Assembly: GCA_015680685.1 (NCBI GenBank)
Contig: MNCI01026505.1
Span: 7,768-71,767 of the forward strand
From: Gnetum montanum
Lineage: Eukaryota; Streptophyta; Gnetopsida; Gnetales; Gnetaceae
DNA length: 64,000 bases
Direction: 5' to 3'
This document shows, in pieces, positions 46,748 to 57,430 of this stretch (position 1 is the first letter of the stretch; each line of letters opens with the position of its first letter). A program made the translations under genes and the position numbers. A model generated the notes under the pieces. It did not search any database. It saw only the letters and a list, made by a program, of their open reading frames with translations, and was not told the origin of the DNA.

Positions 46748-47620
46748 TGATGAGCTAGCCAAAATTCTAGGGCTACATTACTTTTGTTATACGAATGTCA
46801 ACTCGTCTATGACTAGCTTGTTTATTGTATCCATAGAGGAATGGTTGCAAGTTAAAGAAATCATCAAGACAAAAGGTAATTAAATTTAAATCTAATCAGA
46901 TTCTATACGTATGACTATCACTCATAAGCTAAATCATAAATTCTCATCCTAACTTCTAACTCAAGTTCAAGAATGGAACTTAATGATTAAGTCAACTTTG
47001 AAGCTAGTAACTATAAAATGTGATTTTTGAGAAGTAGAAGGGAAATATCACCCAATTTATGATTCTACCTTGTTGTCTTCATAGTGCGGCAACCTCAACA
47101 ACTCTCTAGCAAATTGTAATGATTTGTAGTTGTCATAAGGTTCAACTAGCCATCTTGATAATTCTTTGGAAAATTTGGAATTGCTTCATATTAACTTGGG
47201 CTCTCTTGTGTTTGTTTCCTTGAGTAAGGCAGTCCCTTTTATACTTGAAGGACTCAACTTAATTTGGTAGAATTGGTTAAATGAACATATTAATTGACAT
47301 TTTGTGAATTAATGTCAATCAATACTATTGTAGGAGTAGTCTTTGCTTATTAATTTGCATAATGGCAATGATATCTTCTAATTTCTTAATTTATCAATCC
47401 ATACCATAGTAGCATTCTATATCGATATCTTCATTCTACTAAGGGTTTTGGATCACACTAGGTCCAATGATATCAATTCCTACCACAATTGTTGTACATA
47501 TCAATTAAAGTTAGGCCAATGTAAGCCAATTCTTATGAGGAAACTTCATACCTTCACAATCAAATTTTGCCAAGATTTTCTATGTAAATCATATCTTATC
47601 CATCCTAATCACCACTAGTA
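46748..47620 (-). mobile_element. 5' LTR of the old gypsy element
   Basis: Begins TGATGAGCTAGCC on the plus strand next to the primer site. A clear TATA box, AGTATAAAAGGG, lies on the minus strand at 47235-47246. The outer limit is a guess, since no partner LTR was found at the left end of the element near 21 kb. The TATA position implies that U3 extends at least to about 47.5 kb. Confidence 0.5.
47235..47246 (-). promoter_or_regulatory. TATA box of the old gypsy LTR
   Basis: Minus-strand AGTATAAAAGGGAC, a canonical plant TATA box about 490 bp upstream of the inner LTR edge. Confidence 0.55.
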
Positions 47621-48032
47621 TATCCTCCAAAACATAGCTTTTGAAAAGGTCATTAGGGTGTATCGCATACTATCGTAGGAATTAATGTACTTCAATATGG
47701 TCATATAACAAAAAAATAAAAATTTAAACAAATTTTTATTAAAAGTGAAGTCTAATAAGGGGTTCATCAAGAAGCCTTGTGTCAATTCATTAAATCCACT
47801 CATAGCTTTCATATCTCAAGAAAAGACAAATTCTCTAAAGCTATTCTTAAGGATTCATGATACATGGTTGGTATTTTCAAAAGATGCAATGGTTGAGAAA
47901 ATGAAATATCTCTTGGAAGAAATTAAAACAAAATCTTGCATATTTTCCAACTAGTTAAGCAGAATGTTTTAACAAAAGTCTAATCTAATGTGGAAACTAA
48001 GAAATAATTTTATTTAGATCACATTAGATATA
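47621..48032. other. Spacer between two elements
   Basis: AT-rich. A 69-codon frame at 47745-47954 has no recognised domain and is probably chance or a fragment of older coding sequence. The last five bases before the next element (ATAAA) form its target duplication. Confidence 0.4.
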
Positions 48033-48037
48033 ATAAA
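48033..48037. repeat. Target-site duplication ATAAA (left)
   Basis: Matches 55695-55699 just after the right LTR. Confidence 0.85.
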
Positions 48038-48868
48038 TGATGGGACGTGATATCGCATGGGCCATAATATTGCGTACATGATATCATGTCGTCGCCTGCA
48101 ATATTGCGTACGCGATATCACAGTCTACCACAATGTTTATAAATAGGAAGCGGCTGTCACTTGTTTGACATAGATAGAGTAGGAGTAGTGAAGCTCTGGC
48201 AGTTTGATCCCTCCAGAGATAGATTATTTTCCCGTGTCTACCTGTAGTGTGGTGAATGTAATTGTACGACATCCTTTATTCGAGTGTGACGTACTTGGAG
48301 ATGCACATGACTAGCAATAAAGATCGAGATTACTTCATCATTGTAGCATTCACTTTGTTTATTCATTTATTTAATTTTTATTTATTTCTTTCCTGATTAG
48401 TCTCTCTCACCCTTATCTCCTAGAACGCGGAATGAGTATGACTTGATTATGAGCATTTAAGTGTGATTACTTGATAACCTAGTGGCATACCTAGGATCTA
48501 TGTTTGGTAATCCCAGTGGTAGTCATGCATGATGTCCAAGTTGTGTACGAATGACCAAGGAACGAATGCTCATCACACTTAGGCTAGATTAAATTCTCTT
48601 AACCTTTCTCTCCTAGCTTAGCTTAGTTAATATTACTTTCCATTGCCCTCAGGAGTAGCATTAGATTAGGAACCACATCATACACATCACTCTGAACTAA
48701 ACCATATGTGACAAATATAATACTAGTTCAGGTGGGAAGACAACGAACTGCAACCTAAGGCTAACTATCTAGGTGCCATAACTAGTTTGTCTACGGAGTT
48801 TGACTAGATCACGTGTGAGAACGCTCGTATTCGTATGGTTGAGTGTAGGGGTACCTCGCCACTCATCA
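48038..48868 (+). mobile_element. Left (5') LTR of the gag-only element
   Basis: U3 starts with about 100 bp of palindromic units (GTGATATCGCATG, GCGTACGCGATATCAC). A TATA box, TATAAATA, follows at 48138-48145. A polyadenylation-type AATAAA occurs at about 48316. The 3' end reads GGGGTACCTCGCCACTCATCA. It aligns over its full length with 54867-55694. Confidence 0.9.
48138..48145 (+). promoter_or_regulatory. LTR TATA box with upstream GATATCGC palindromes
   Basis: TATAAATAGGAAGCGG lies about 100 bp into the LTR. Directly upstream are several copies of the GATATCGC/GCGATATC half-palindrome. The same arrangement precedes the TATA box at 52478 and in the right LTR at 54964. Confidence 0.7.
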
Positions 48869-48869
48869 T

Positions 48870-48888
48870 TGGCACCGTTGCTAGGGAT
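48870..48888 (+). other. Primer-binding site of the gag-only element
   Basis: TGGCACCGTTGCTAGGGATT directly follows the 5' LTR and matches the plant tRNA-Asp-type site TGGCGCCGTTGCCGGGGA except for three transitions. Confidence 0.8.
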
Positions 48889-48979
48889 TGTGCTAGTTAT
48901 CTAGATTAGTTATATCATACAAGGTCATTGTATAGGAATTAACGATATATCTCTTAGAAAAAAGAAATTATAAAAAGTC

Positions 48980-50202
48980 ACATAAATTCAGACACAACAA
49001 TTCCTCTCCTACAAGATTATGATAATGCCACATTTGGTGAGGAAGTTCATTAGAGAACCAACAAACTATATGACGATGAAGATTGGAGTATACAACCTGA
49101 AGTCGGAGTTTCCTATAAACATGAACGAAAGCAATGTCATCCCAACACACAAAGGCATAAACTACAAGATGACGATGAACCCCCACTAGCCACTACAAGC
49201 TTAACGCAAATACAAGAGACTATTTGAATTTCATGTAGGCATCGTAAAGAGAGTCGTCAACCCAGGCTCGATTTAAACAACTTTCCCAAATTTTTAGGAG
49301 GCTATGACATAGACCCATATTAACATTTACAAGCCTTCTATGATGCTTGTACATGGAATAACATTGATAATGGGTGGCAAAAACTTAAGCTCTTCCCTAT
49401 GACACTCGTTGACCAAGCAGAAGTATGGTATCGATCGTTAAAACCAAATTCAATATGACGTTGGTCAACAATGGTAGAAGTCTTTAATGAAAAATATCAA
49501 ACCTATGCAAGAGTGTCAGCCTTGAGGAAACAAATCCAAGAGTGGAAACAAGCACAACATGAACCTTTGGACATGGCCTTAGAAAGATATTACACATTGT
49601 TAAACAACTGTCCAGGCCATGGATTTTCCGAGGAAAGGCTAATGTACCATATCATTGATGGGCTGCGTAATGAAACAAGAGAGACCTTAGGAATGTAAGC
49701 CCAAGGTCAACTATATGAACTACGAACCTATCAAGTCCAAGTGCTTGTTAAGCGGGTAGCAAAAGAAAAAGGAGAATTAGCTCGATGGGAGAGTGTTGAA
49801 AAACATCAACGGGACCAAAATCTCAACTTAACAAAGGTCCAACACCATAAAAAGGAGAAATCAACCAATCTCAAGGTGGAAACATCATCTTTTCCAATAT
49901 AAAAAACATTAGAAGAAGTTAAGGCAAAGATGAATAAGATGTTGGAATGGATGAATCAAAAGTGTGGAGAATATATCAACATCATTAGAGATAGAGTTTT
50001 GACAATCCAAGAAGCAGGACAAAATAGTAGACAATCGAAAAGAAGGGATAAGGAAAATAAGAGCTCAACTACTAATCATACGTATGAATGTAACATATGC
50101 CTATACGATCACCCCAAGGCTAAATGCCCAATCTTGTCACATGTATATAAGCATTGGCGAAACACGTTACATCCAAAGTTCATACAGAGATACTGTGTTT
50201 GA
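48980..50202 (+). pseudogene. Gag of the gag-only element, lightly broken
   Basis: One frame is legible from about 48980 to 50202 with about seven stops. The N-terminal part is acidic. Then come LNNFPKFLGGYDIDPY and QKLKLFPMTLVDQAEVWYRS (about 49270-49440). The Retrotrans_gag core is open at 49471-49698 (VEVFNEKYQTYARVSALRKQ; NNCPGHGFSEERLMYHIIDG). A Lys/Glu-rich linker leads to a knuckle-like CNICLYDHPKAKC (about 50092-50130). The knuckle lacks the regular CX2CX4HX4C spacing. Several stops (TAA, TGA) replace Gln or Arg codons. Confidence 0.85.
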
Positions 50203-50995
50203 TCACAGTGGAAACAATGCCAGTTGTGGGGGAGACCACCACTAAACTGGAGACACCCTTGATATCATCCAAACCAAAATGCTTATCTTGTTCAACATCA
50301 TGTTTCTTCAACTAGGCCACCATACCCTATCGCACCACAGTATCATTCTCCACAATACTATCAGCCCATACCTCCAACATAACCACCACCTTGTGCATCT
50401 TATACTTCTCCTAATTTTCAACATTCTCATACTTTCCCTCCTTCCACATTGCCACCAACTGTTCCTAAGGTATCTGCACCACTGCAACAACCCACAAATT
50501 CTCCTTGTGCTACTACTACCAACAGCTATGAAAAGCTTCCTCAACATCAAAAGCGTCCCTTCTTTAAACATAATCATAAGAAAGGCCAACATCATTTTGA
50601 GGCTACTACATCTTCCAACCCAGCACAAGTAGAACAATGTGGTGCACCCTCATCTTTGAACCCAACGCCTCATGTCATTTCATCAGGGCCACCAACTAAC
50701 ACTCCAAAAACCATACGGTCCAATGAACACAACCATGGGAGGCATCATTCTAATCCTTGCATACCATCTTCTTGTCACAAACATCATAGTGGGTCAACTC
50801 GTTATCTGGGAACTACATCGTATAAAGTGCCCCACTATGCTTACTATAATCAAGTGTGTGACCAGTTCCAATATTTCATGGGGTAAGTACGGACCAGTTC
50901 CAATATTTCAAACATGCAAGGATCCTCAACCTTCATTTATTAATCCTTGCCATGTTCAACCATTTAGTTATGGGGGATATTCCCATTCTAAATAA
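50203..50995 (+). pseudogene. Pro/Ser/His-rich tail after gag
   Basis: Bases 50449-50886 are open for 145 codons. The product is low-complexity, rich in Pro, Ser, Thr, Asn and His (PPTVPKVSAPLQQPTNSPC; KRPFFKHNHKKGQHHFEATT). An overlapping frame (50279-50632) encodes hydrophobic low-complexity text and is likely a shadow. The tail may be the C-terminal extension of gag. No enzymatic domain. Confidence 0.5.
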
Positions 50996-52375
50996 CAAGA
51001 AAGATTAATAAATATTTTTCATTTTCTTTAATTTTTCAATTTTTGTTTTCTAGTTTTTCATTTTTCAAATTTTTGTTTTATCTTTTTGTATTTTTGTGTT
51101 TTTGTTTTTTCATGTTTTTGTAAGTAATCTTGTCTATGAATAAAACACTCATGTGTATCGTTGGTTGAGGTGTGTTCTATGTTATTAAGTCATGAGTGAT
51201 CAATTGTTTGGAACAGTGAGCCCATTACACCCACTCATCCATTCCACAAATAAAGAGGTTCTGTTTGAGGGTACAATGATATTCTTGAAATTCTTAAAAC
51301 TTAAAATTAATTTTGTGTTCATTGTACCTAGAATGAAAAAGGATGGATCAAAAGGGAATGATTACGGTGTGACATCAAGGGGACTTGTGGATTCTCTTTG
51401 GTGACCTCTGTGGGAGTTATCATGTAAGTTGGTTGTACTAAGATCCTTGTAGATCTAATGAAAAATGGGAGTAAGAGTAATCAAAAGGGCACACAAAAAT
51501 TAATGTTGTGCTAGGGGGTCCCACTGGAAAGACATGCACCCATGCCTGAAGGTTGGAAGCTTCTCCTAATTCAGCAATCAGAAAAAGAAAAAAAAGGAAG
51601 AGAAAAAGAAAATCAGAAAACAAAGTGCAACAAAACAAAAGTCACTCCTCCCTTGAACAAAACACCAAGTGATCATATGCCTTGTTGTTGTGGTACTCTC
51701 ATGGTTATTCATCATGGGATGAAACAATGCGATGTCACTGACTAGAAGGATGGACTTGGTTCTAATATTGGAATGATGGGTTAATGACACATTAATCATG
51801 CTTTACACGCAAGATTCATTATGCCCTTGGTCAGTTGCCTCATGTCCCAATCTCTATGATCCCTTTCTATACTTCGTCTCATCTCACTGTTCGTGTAATT
51901 GTAACTCGTTTCCCATGTAGCATAGAATTTTCATCTCATTCCAGTGATATTTACATGTTTGTGTTTTGTGGAGTTAGTGTAGATTACATTTAACCCTTCT
52001 AGTACCCATGGACACTTTAAGTATGGTTACACAAAGGAATTATAGGTTGAAACCTACTTTGGGGAGGACCCACTTGTGTAATTTGTTGTAATTCTCACTT
52101 ATTACATAGCTCACACATACCATTTCTTAACTTCAGCTTAATTTCTCAATAGTTTTCTTTCCCTTATTATTATCCCTCTAAATTTTACCATTCCAATGTA
52201 CCATTACATACCCTTTTTCTTACCACCCAAGGTTTTATTGACAAAATCCACACCATCATCATTAATTGTGCCCCTAGACAAACTGAAATTGCCATCAAAC
52301 CTTTCATCATAGTCAATGTCCTCAATTTCCAATGTTAATTTCAAAAAAATCATTATAAAATTTCGTGTTTTCATG
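50996..52375. other. Non-coding spacer inside the gag-only element
   Basis: Starts with a T-rich run (51000-51125). Short frames at 51192-51404, 51542-51745 and on the minus strand show no domain. This is where pol would be in an autonomous relative, but no trace of pol motifs was seen on either strand. Confidence 0.6.
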
Positions 52376-52379
52376 GTGT

Positions 52380-52485
52380 CTCACATCACTAGGGACGATA
52401 TATTGCATACACGATATCGCGTCCCACGTGATATCGCATACGCAATGTATCATATGCGATATCGCATCCCAGCCGCCTATAAATA
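52380..52485 (+). promoter_or_regulatory. Internal promoter copying the LTR palindrome-TATA module
   Basis: CACGATATCGCGTCCC, CACGTGATATCGCATACGC and ATGCGATATCGCATCCC are followed by CCTATAAATAGG (TATA 52478-52485). This is the same order and spacing class as in the element's own U3. The surrounding sequence does not match the rest of the LTR, so it is not a solo LTR. It probably drives the downstream ORF; this is inference. Confidence 0.65.
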
Positions 52486-52489
52486 GGTG

Positions 52490-54715
52490 ACCCGCCCGCA
52501 ACACTTAGTATCATTTTGCCATTCACACGTGGGGAAGTTTTTGAATTTTTTCTCTACGACTTGCAATTGAGTGAACCTTGCTTCTCTACTCATATCTCGC
52601 TCGCTGGTACTCTAATTTTAATTCTATTTGAACCTGCTTGAACTTGGAGTATTCAGTTTAGTCGTGGGGGAGGGACACTTGCCGAAAAGTGCCTAACTTT
52701 CTTTTAAAATTTGAAATCGCCCAAAGGACATTAGCTAGGGTAATTAACTCTAACACCTAGAACAATTGTGCCTAAAAATCATTTAACCCTTAGGTATATC
52801 GGGAAACTAAAATGGAAACCACCTAAGTCAAAGGATTCATTATTACAAACTTTTGGGCACTATCACACATGATAACATAAGATCATTAATTAAGGCAAGC
52901 AGTAAGGTATAACTTAACTTCAAACATAACCTTACTAATTCTTGGCCCGTGTGATTGTAGTGGCCCCAAAACATGAACAACAGGAAGGTCCTACACAAGG
53001 TGGAAGCAAATGAGTTCGGAGAGGCAGAAGACAAAGACCTGCCAAATAACATGCAAAAAAAGAGGAGCAATCATTCAGCATCCATCAAGATGAACCTCCT
53101 ACTAGACTATCTGGGCAGGCAGAAGGAGGAGCTGCTGCAACACCTAAACCGGGACAACAACTCACATTGCCCCAAGATTATGTTTAGGCTATCCATGAGA
53201 AGTCCACATTCATTGTGGTGATTGTGGAGTTGAACTTTGAATCATTCGTAGAGTTTGCTCTTGAGGCTATTAGGGATCACCTCAAAGGATCCCCATTTTG
53301 GCCTATCCTCTTTGAACGTAGTGCCTAGTACCTAGGAGAAATGTACCAGTTTTGGCACAATAGGGAGCAAGCCACCACTGTGAATATTTGTGGTGTGACA
53401 GTTAACTTCTCTACGCAAGCAATTTCGGAAGTGTTAAACCTTCCGAATAGAAGACCCCAGGTTGCTCGGTTATCCACCCGTTCAGACCTCATTCTCATGA
53501 AGGGGAAGTTGATCTTAACAGAAGTAAGGGCAGAGCATGTTGAAGCTGAAGTGTAGAAACTACAAGAGCAACTGGTGGCCTTACAAGCAGCACAACGGGA
53601 CCCTTTACAATTTGTTCCTGTAGACCAGCTAGAAAACTTTATTACCAAGCAACTGACAAAGTTAATCATAGAGAATAAGAAGGTGGTGGATGAAAAGGAT
53701 AAGGGTGTTTGGGATGCCTCCATAGCACAAGCACAACTTATGTGCATTTGAAGGAACTCAAGGCCTTACAAGAAGAAAATAAACAGATTGCGACTGACAA
53801 TCTTTGGTTGACCGCCATTGAAAAGCAAAAGAACATTCTCCATGAACACTTTCATCAACTACGAAAACAATTTATCTGGAACAACCGAGATGTAAGCTAT
53901 TTAGCCATAGAAAATCGAACCCTCTTGATGGAGGAGGTACGCGCTATTCACCAAAAGTTAGTAATTGAGATCAGCGCATGGCAAAATGAGGCTAAACGAC
54001 ATGAGAAGCTAAAGGAGCACTTCCGAGATTAGTGGGGATGTACAAACAAATCCTGGAGAAGAAGGTCCATATGGCCAAGGCTCAAATCAACACTATCAGT
54101 GCTCAACACACTGATTAGCGGGCCATATTGGACACATATGCCTTTGCCCACCAAGCAGAACTTAAGAACCAGGACCTACACATTCAAGACTTGACAAAGT
54201 ACATGGAGTTGGCAAACCTAAGATATGCCAACCTTGCCATGCTAATAGCATGGTGCCCAAGGTCAAAGCTCGAGCAGCAGGTAGCAACCACACACATAAA
54301 ATTCGAAGCAGAACTTGTAGAGCATAAGAAGCTGGTGGAGAAACTAGATGTTGTAAATTCTGAACTTGAGGTGGTAAAAGCCTGCTACCAGGGATAAAAA
54401 GATGTTGCAACTAACTTGGCTTGATGGCTAATATACCTTCACGAATACAAGAACAAAGCTAGAGCTTATGAGGAGGAACGACGGGTGTTCGTGGCATGGT
54501 ACGTCAAGGCCAACTAGATGTTCCTGCAACTACCCTGTTCGTGGGAAGTGTCGACTCCGTCAAACATCGGAACATTAGCATGGATGACACAAGACCCTCA
54601 GACAGAAGAGGAGAAGCTTCTGGCCATACTTCAACACCATCAAGTCTTAAAGCCTGGAGCACAAGACAAAGGGAAGGCACCAATGGAGGAGCCACCACCA
54701 CCAGGAACTACATGA
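52490..54715 (+). pseudogene. Second ORF of the gag-only element (coiled-coil protein)
   Basis: Lies behind the internal TATA box. An acceptor-like TTGTAG at 52960 after a possible TTACTAATT branch site suggests a 5' intron. The frame reads VIVELNFESFVEFALEAIRD, FWHNREQATTVNICGVTVNF, STQAISEVLNLPNRRPQVAR, then KLILTEVRAEHVEAEV. After a shift near 53740 come long charged helices (LKALQEENKQIATDNLWLTA; VEHKKLVEKLDVVNSELEVV) to 54397 and an Arg/Thr-rich end. The GVTVNFS...ISEVLNLP block resembles the plant 'putative transposon protein' domain (inferred). Several stops; function unknown. Confidence 0.6.
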
Positions 54716-54855
54716 TTTCCACATTTTTGTAGTTGTAGCATATTTTGTATGTTGTGTTTTCTTCCCACACTGCAGCATCATTCCATTTTTTAGTTAATAA
54801 TTCCATACGTATCCACTGTGTAATCACTATAACTCAAGGACGAGTTTTTATTCAG

Positions 54856-54866
54856 TCGTGGGGGTA
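54856..54866 (+). other. Polypurine-type tract before the 3' LTR
   Basis: GTCGTGGGGGTA directly precedes the right LTR. A similar GTCGTGGGGGAGGGA occurs internally at about 52661-52675, preceded in both places by ATTCAGT. Confidence 0.5.
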
Positions 54867-55694
54867 TGATTGGATGCGATATTGCATACGCGATATCGCA
54901 TCCACCGCAATATCGCATCCCTCGCGATATCATGTACACGATATCGCAATTCGTCAAAATGTCTATAAATAAGAAGCGGTTGTCCCTTGTTTGACATAGA
55001 TAGAATAGAAGTAGTGAAGCTCTAGCAGTTTGATCTCTCCAGAGATAGATTATTTTCCCGTGTCTACCCACAGTGTGGTGAATGTAATTGTATGACATCT
55101 TTTATTCGAGTGTGATGTACTTGGACACGCACATAACTGACAATAAAGATCAAGATTACTTCATCATTGCAGCATTCACTTTGTTTAGTCATTTATTTAA
55201 TTGTTATTTATTGCTTTCCTAATTAGTCTCTCTCACACTTATCTCCTAGAACGCGGAATGAGTACGAATTGATTACGAGCATTTAAGCGTGATTACTTGG
55301 TAACCCAGTGGTGTACCTAGGATCTGCACTTGGTAATCCCAATGGTAGTCATGCATGAAGTCCAAGATGTGTATAGATGATCAAGGAACAGATGCTCATC
55401 GCACTTAGGCTAGATTGGATTCTCTTACCCTTTCTCTCCTAGCTTAGCTTAGTTAATATTATTTTCCATTGCCCTCAGGAGTATCATTAGATTAGGAACC
55501 ACATCATACATCTCACTCTGGACTAAACCATATGTGACAAATATAACAGTAGTCTAGGTGGGAAGACAGCAAACTGCGATTTAAGGCTAACTATCTAGGT
55601 GCCATAACTAGTCCGTCTGCGGAGTTTGACCAGATTGCGCATGAGAACGCTTCTATTTTTACGGTTGAGAGTAGGGGTACCTTGCCACTCATCA
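54867..55694 (+). mobile_element. Right (3') LTR of the gag-only element
   Basis: Begins TGATTGGATGCGATATTG and ends GCCACTCATCA. The palindrome array is longer and more regular than in the left LTR (ACGCGATATCGCATCC, CCTCGCGATATCATG, CACGATATCGCAATT). TATA box at 54964-54971. The two LTRs differ at scattered positions, mostly transitions, and by a few indels in the palindrome block. Confidence 0.9.
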
Positions 55695-55699
55695 ATAAA
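55695..55699. repeat. Target-site duplication ATAAA (right)
   Basis: Identical to 48033-48037. Confidence 0.85.
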
Positions 55700-56572
55700 C
55701 TAGATGTTGAAGCCCACTATGTCTTAGTTGCTATTTTAATCTAGTATTAAACTACTATTAGCAAGGTTTGCTTAAATTCTAATCATCTTAGATTTAAAAG
55801 TGGAAGATGTATTCAACTTCCTTGAGAAGAATATATTTGTAGGTTGTGCAGATTAGGAGTCCTTGGAGATGAGTTATATGTGTTTTCTTCTTGTGCTGTA
55901 AGTACCTATTTGAGATAATGTTATATTGTTACAGCAAAAAACCTATACAATTTGTTTTGATGCCCCATTGTTTCTTCATCAATTTGTAGATTCTATCTTT
56001 ATTTTTCATGAAAATGTAATATCTATATGATAGATCCTATGGGTCTTTGAACATAATAGAGATTTAAAATAATAATAATAATCGTCTTCTATATCTTCAT
56101 ACTAACAACTTTCTTTTTCTTCATTCCTAGAGGTATTTATTTGTTATCTAATTGATCAAAATCCTAAATTTAAGAATGCAATCATAAAGAGTAATTCTTT
56201 CAATTCTTCTAGATGTGATAGAACATGTTTCCAATAATGTATTCTCTCTTGTTAAATTAAATCATTCTTTTCTTGAAATAACTTTAAGTATCTTCTTCTA
56301 TATTTTATAGAATTTGATGTAAATTAGAATACATTTTTTAACCCTATCAGTTTTATCTCCTTGATTCTTATGTAATTGAAAAAATAAAGAATATCCTGTA
56401 GTCAAATTTGGTTTTTTACCTTTTATTATTTACCGTTGTATAGATTCTAACTATACTTTTTACCTTATATTTTATTTCCATGATATCACTAGCACCCCCT
56501 AATCAACATACAATCTAATGTACATGATATGCTAAGTTCCTATCCAATTATTCATACAATTAAATGATAGAT

Positions 56573-56676
56573 TTTAAAGTGATAAACTTGTTCGATAAAA
56601 TAAAAAAGGTTGTTTTGATTACGATTTAAAGTGATAAACTTGTTCGATAAAATAAAAAAGGTTGTTTTGATTACGA
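56573..56676. repeat. 52-bp perfect tandem duplication
   Basis: TTTAAAGTGATAAACTTGTT and the 32 bases after it (to TTGATTACGA) occur twice in direct succession with no visible difference. The second copy begins at 56625. This indicates a recent slippage or repair duplication, or an assembly effect. Confidence 0.85.
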
Positions 56677-57030
56677 TTTATGCTAATATTCTAGTACATA
56701 TTCATTAGCTATGATAAACTATAGATATTCTGCTTTCTAAAAAATTTTGACCGATCACCAAAGGTGCCCTAGATTAAGTGCACGTTACCTGGCATTGAAT
56801 CCAAACACTAGGGTTGTGTGTTGGTTAAAGCATGGAAACCTAACGAGTAGGGCGGCCATCCAATCGCTGTTACCAAATATACAACAATAACCAAAATTTT
56901 AAAATCTGATACGAAATCAAAACAGCTATTATAATTTTGTAAATATTAATGTTAATGTGCAGATCCTTTTAAGTGTGATTCCAGCCACAGCAAGTGTCAA
57001 AGACACAGGAAGGCAACCATTTAAACTAAT

Positions 57031-57056
57031 ATATATATATATATATATAATATGTA
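57031..57056. repeat. AT dinucleotide microsatellite
   Basis: A run of about 10-11 AT units broken once near its end. Similar TA runs occur at about 14590-14602 and 31806-31823. Confidence 0.9.
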
Positions 57057-57430
57057 TAAGGTGGTTGACCACGTATGGTCTTTCAAGATTTGATTTCAAA
57101 ACCATCTATAGAAGTAGATGTCGCTAGAAGACTATAAAAGAAAAAGTCATGGCTAAAGTTTGGTTCAATACCTCAAGATAAAAACATAACATAATCCGTC
57201 AAGATAAAAACATTTTTGTTTACATTCTACTATAAGAGGTTTATTCTTAGCTATTCCTAAGGAATGAAATTGTTAGAGCAAGAATGCCCTTTCATTTCCT
57301 CATTCAGATAAGCCATTGGATCAATTTATCAAGAGAAGAGCATACCTGCAAACTGTGCAAAGCATAAAAGATGAAGAACAGATTTTAATCATCTTTGCCT
57401 ATTTTAAAGCTTGAAATTGTTAAAGATTTC

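Larger units (their letters stand above)
48038..55694 (+). mobile_element. Full-length gag-only LTR retrotransposon (7.66 kb)
   Basis: LTRs of 831 and 828 bp (TGAT...ATCA), target duplication ATAAA, a good primer site and a terminal purine tract define a complete element. The internal 6 kb has a Ty3/gypsy-type gag, then non-coding DNA, then a second ORF behind its own TATA box. I find no protease, RT, RNase H or integrase, so it must rely on enzymes of another element. This fits the published class of terminal-repeat elements that keep only gag. Confidence 0.9.
55700..57430. other. AT-rich spacer
   Basis: No recognised gene. Holds a 52-bp tandem duplication (56573-56676) and an AT microsatellite near 57030-57050. 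Frequent TCTTCTT-type tracts. Confidence 0.6.

Noticed and set aside
47745-47954. 69-codon plus-strand frame
   Set aside because: No recognisable domain or conserved neighbour; most likely chance or an unreadable fragment.
50308-50637. 109-codon minus-strand frame rich in Arg, Trp and Cys
   Set aside because: It is the complement of the low-complexity Pro/His-rich gag tail.
52380-52560. Solo LTR inside the gag-only element
   Set aside because: Only the palindromes and TATA box resemble the LTR; the remaining 700 bp and the LTR ends are missing.
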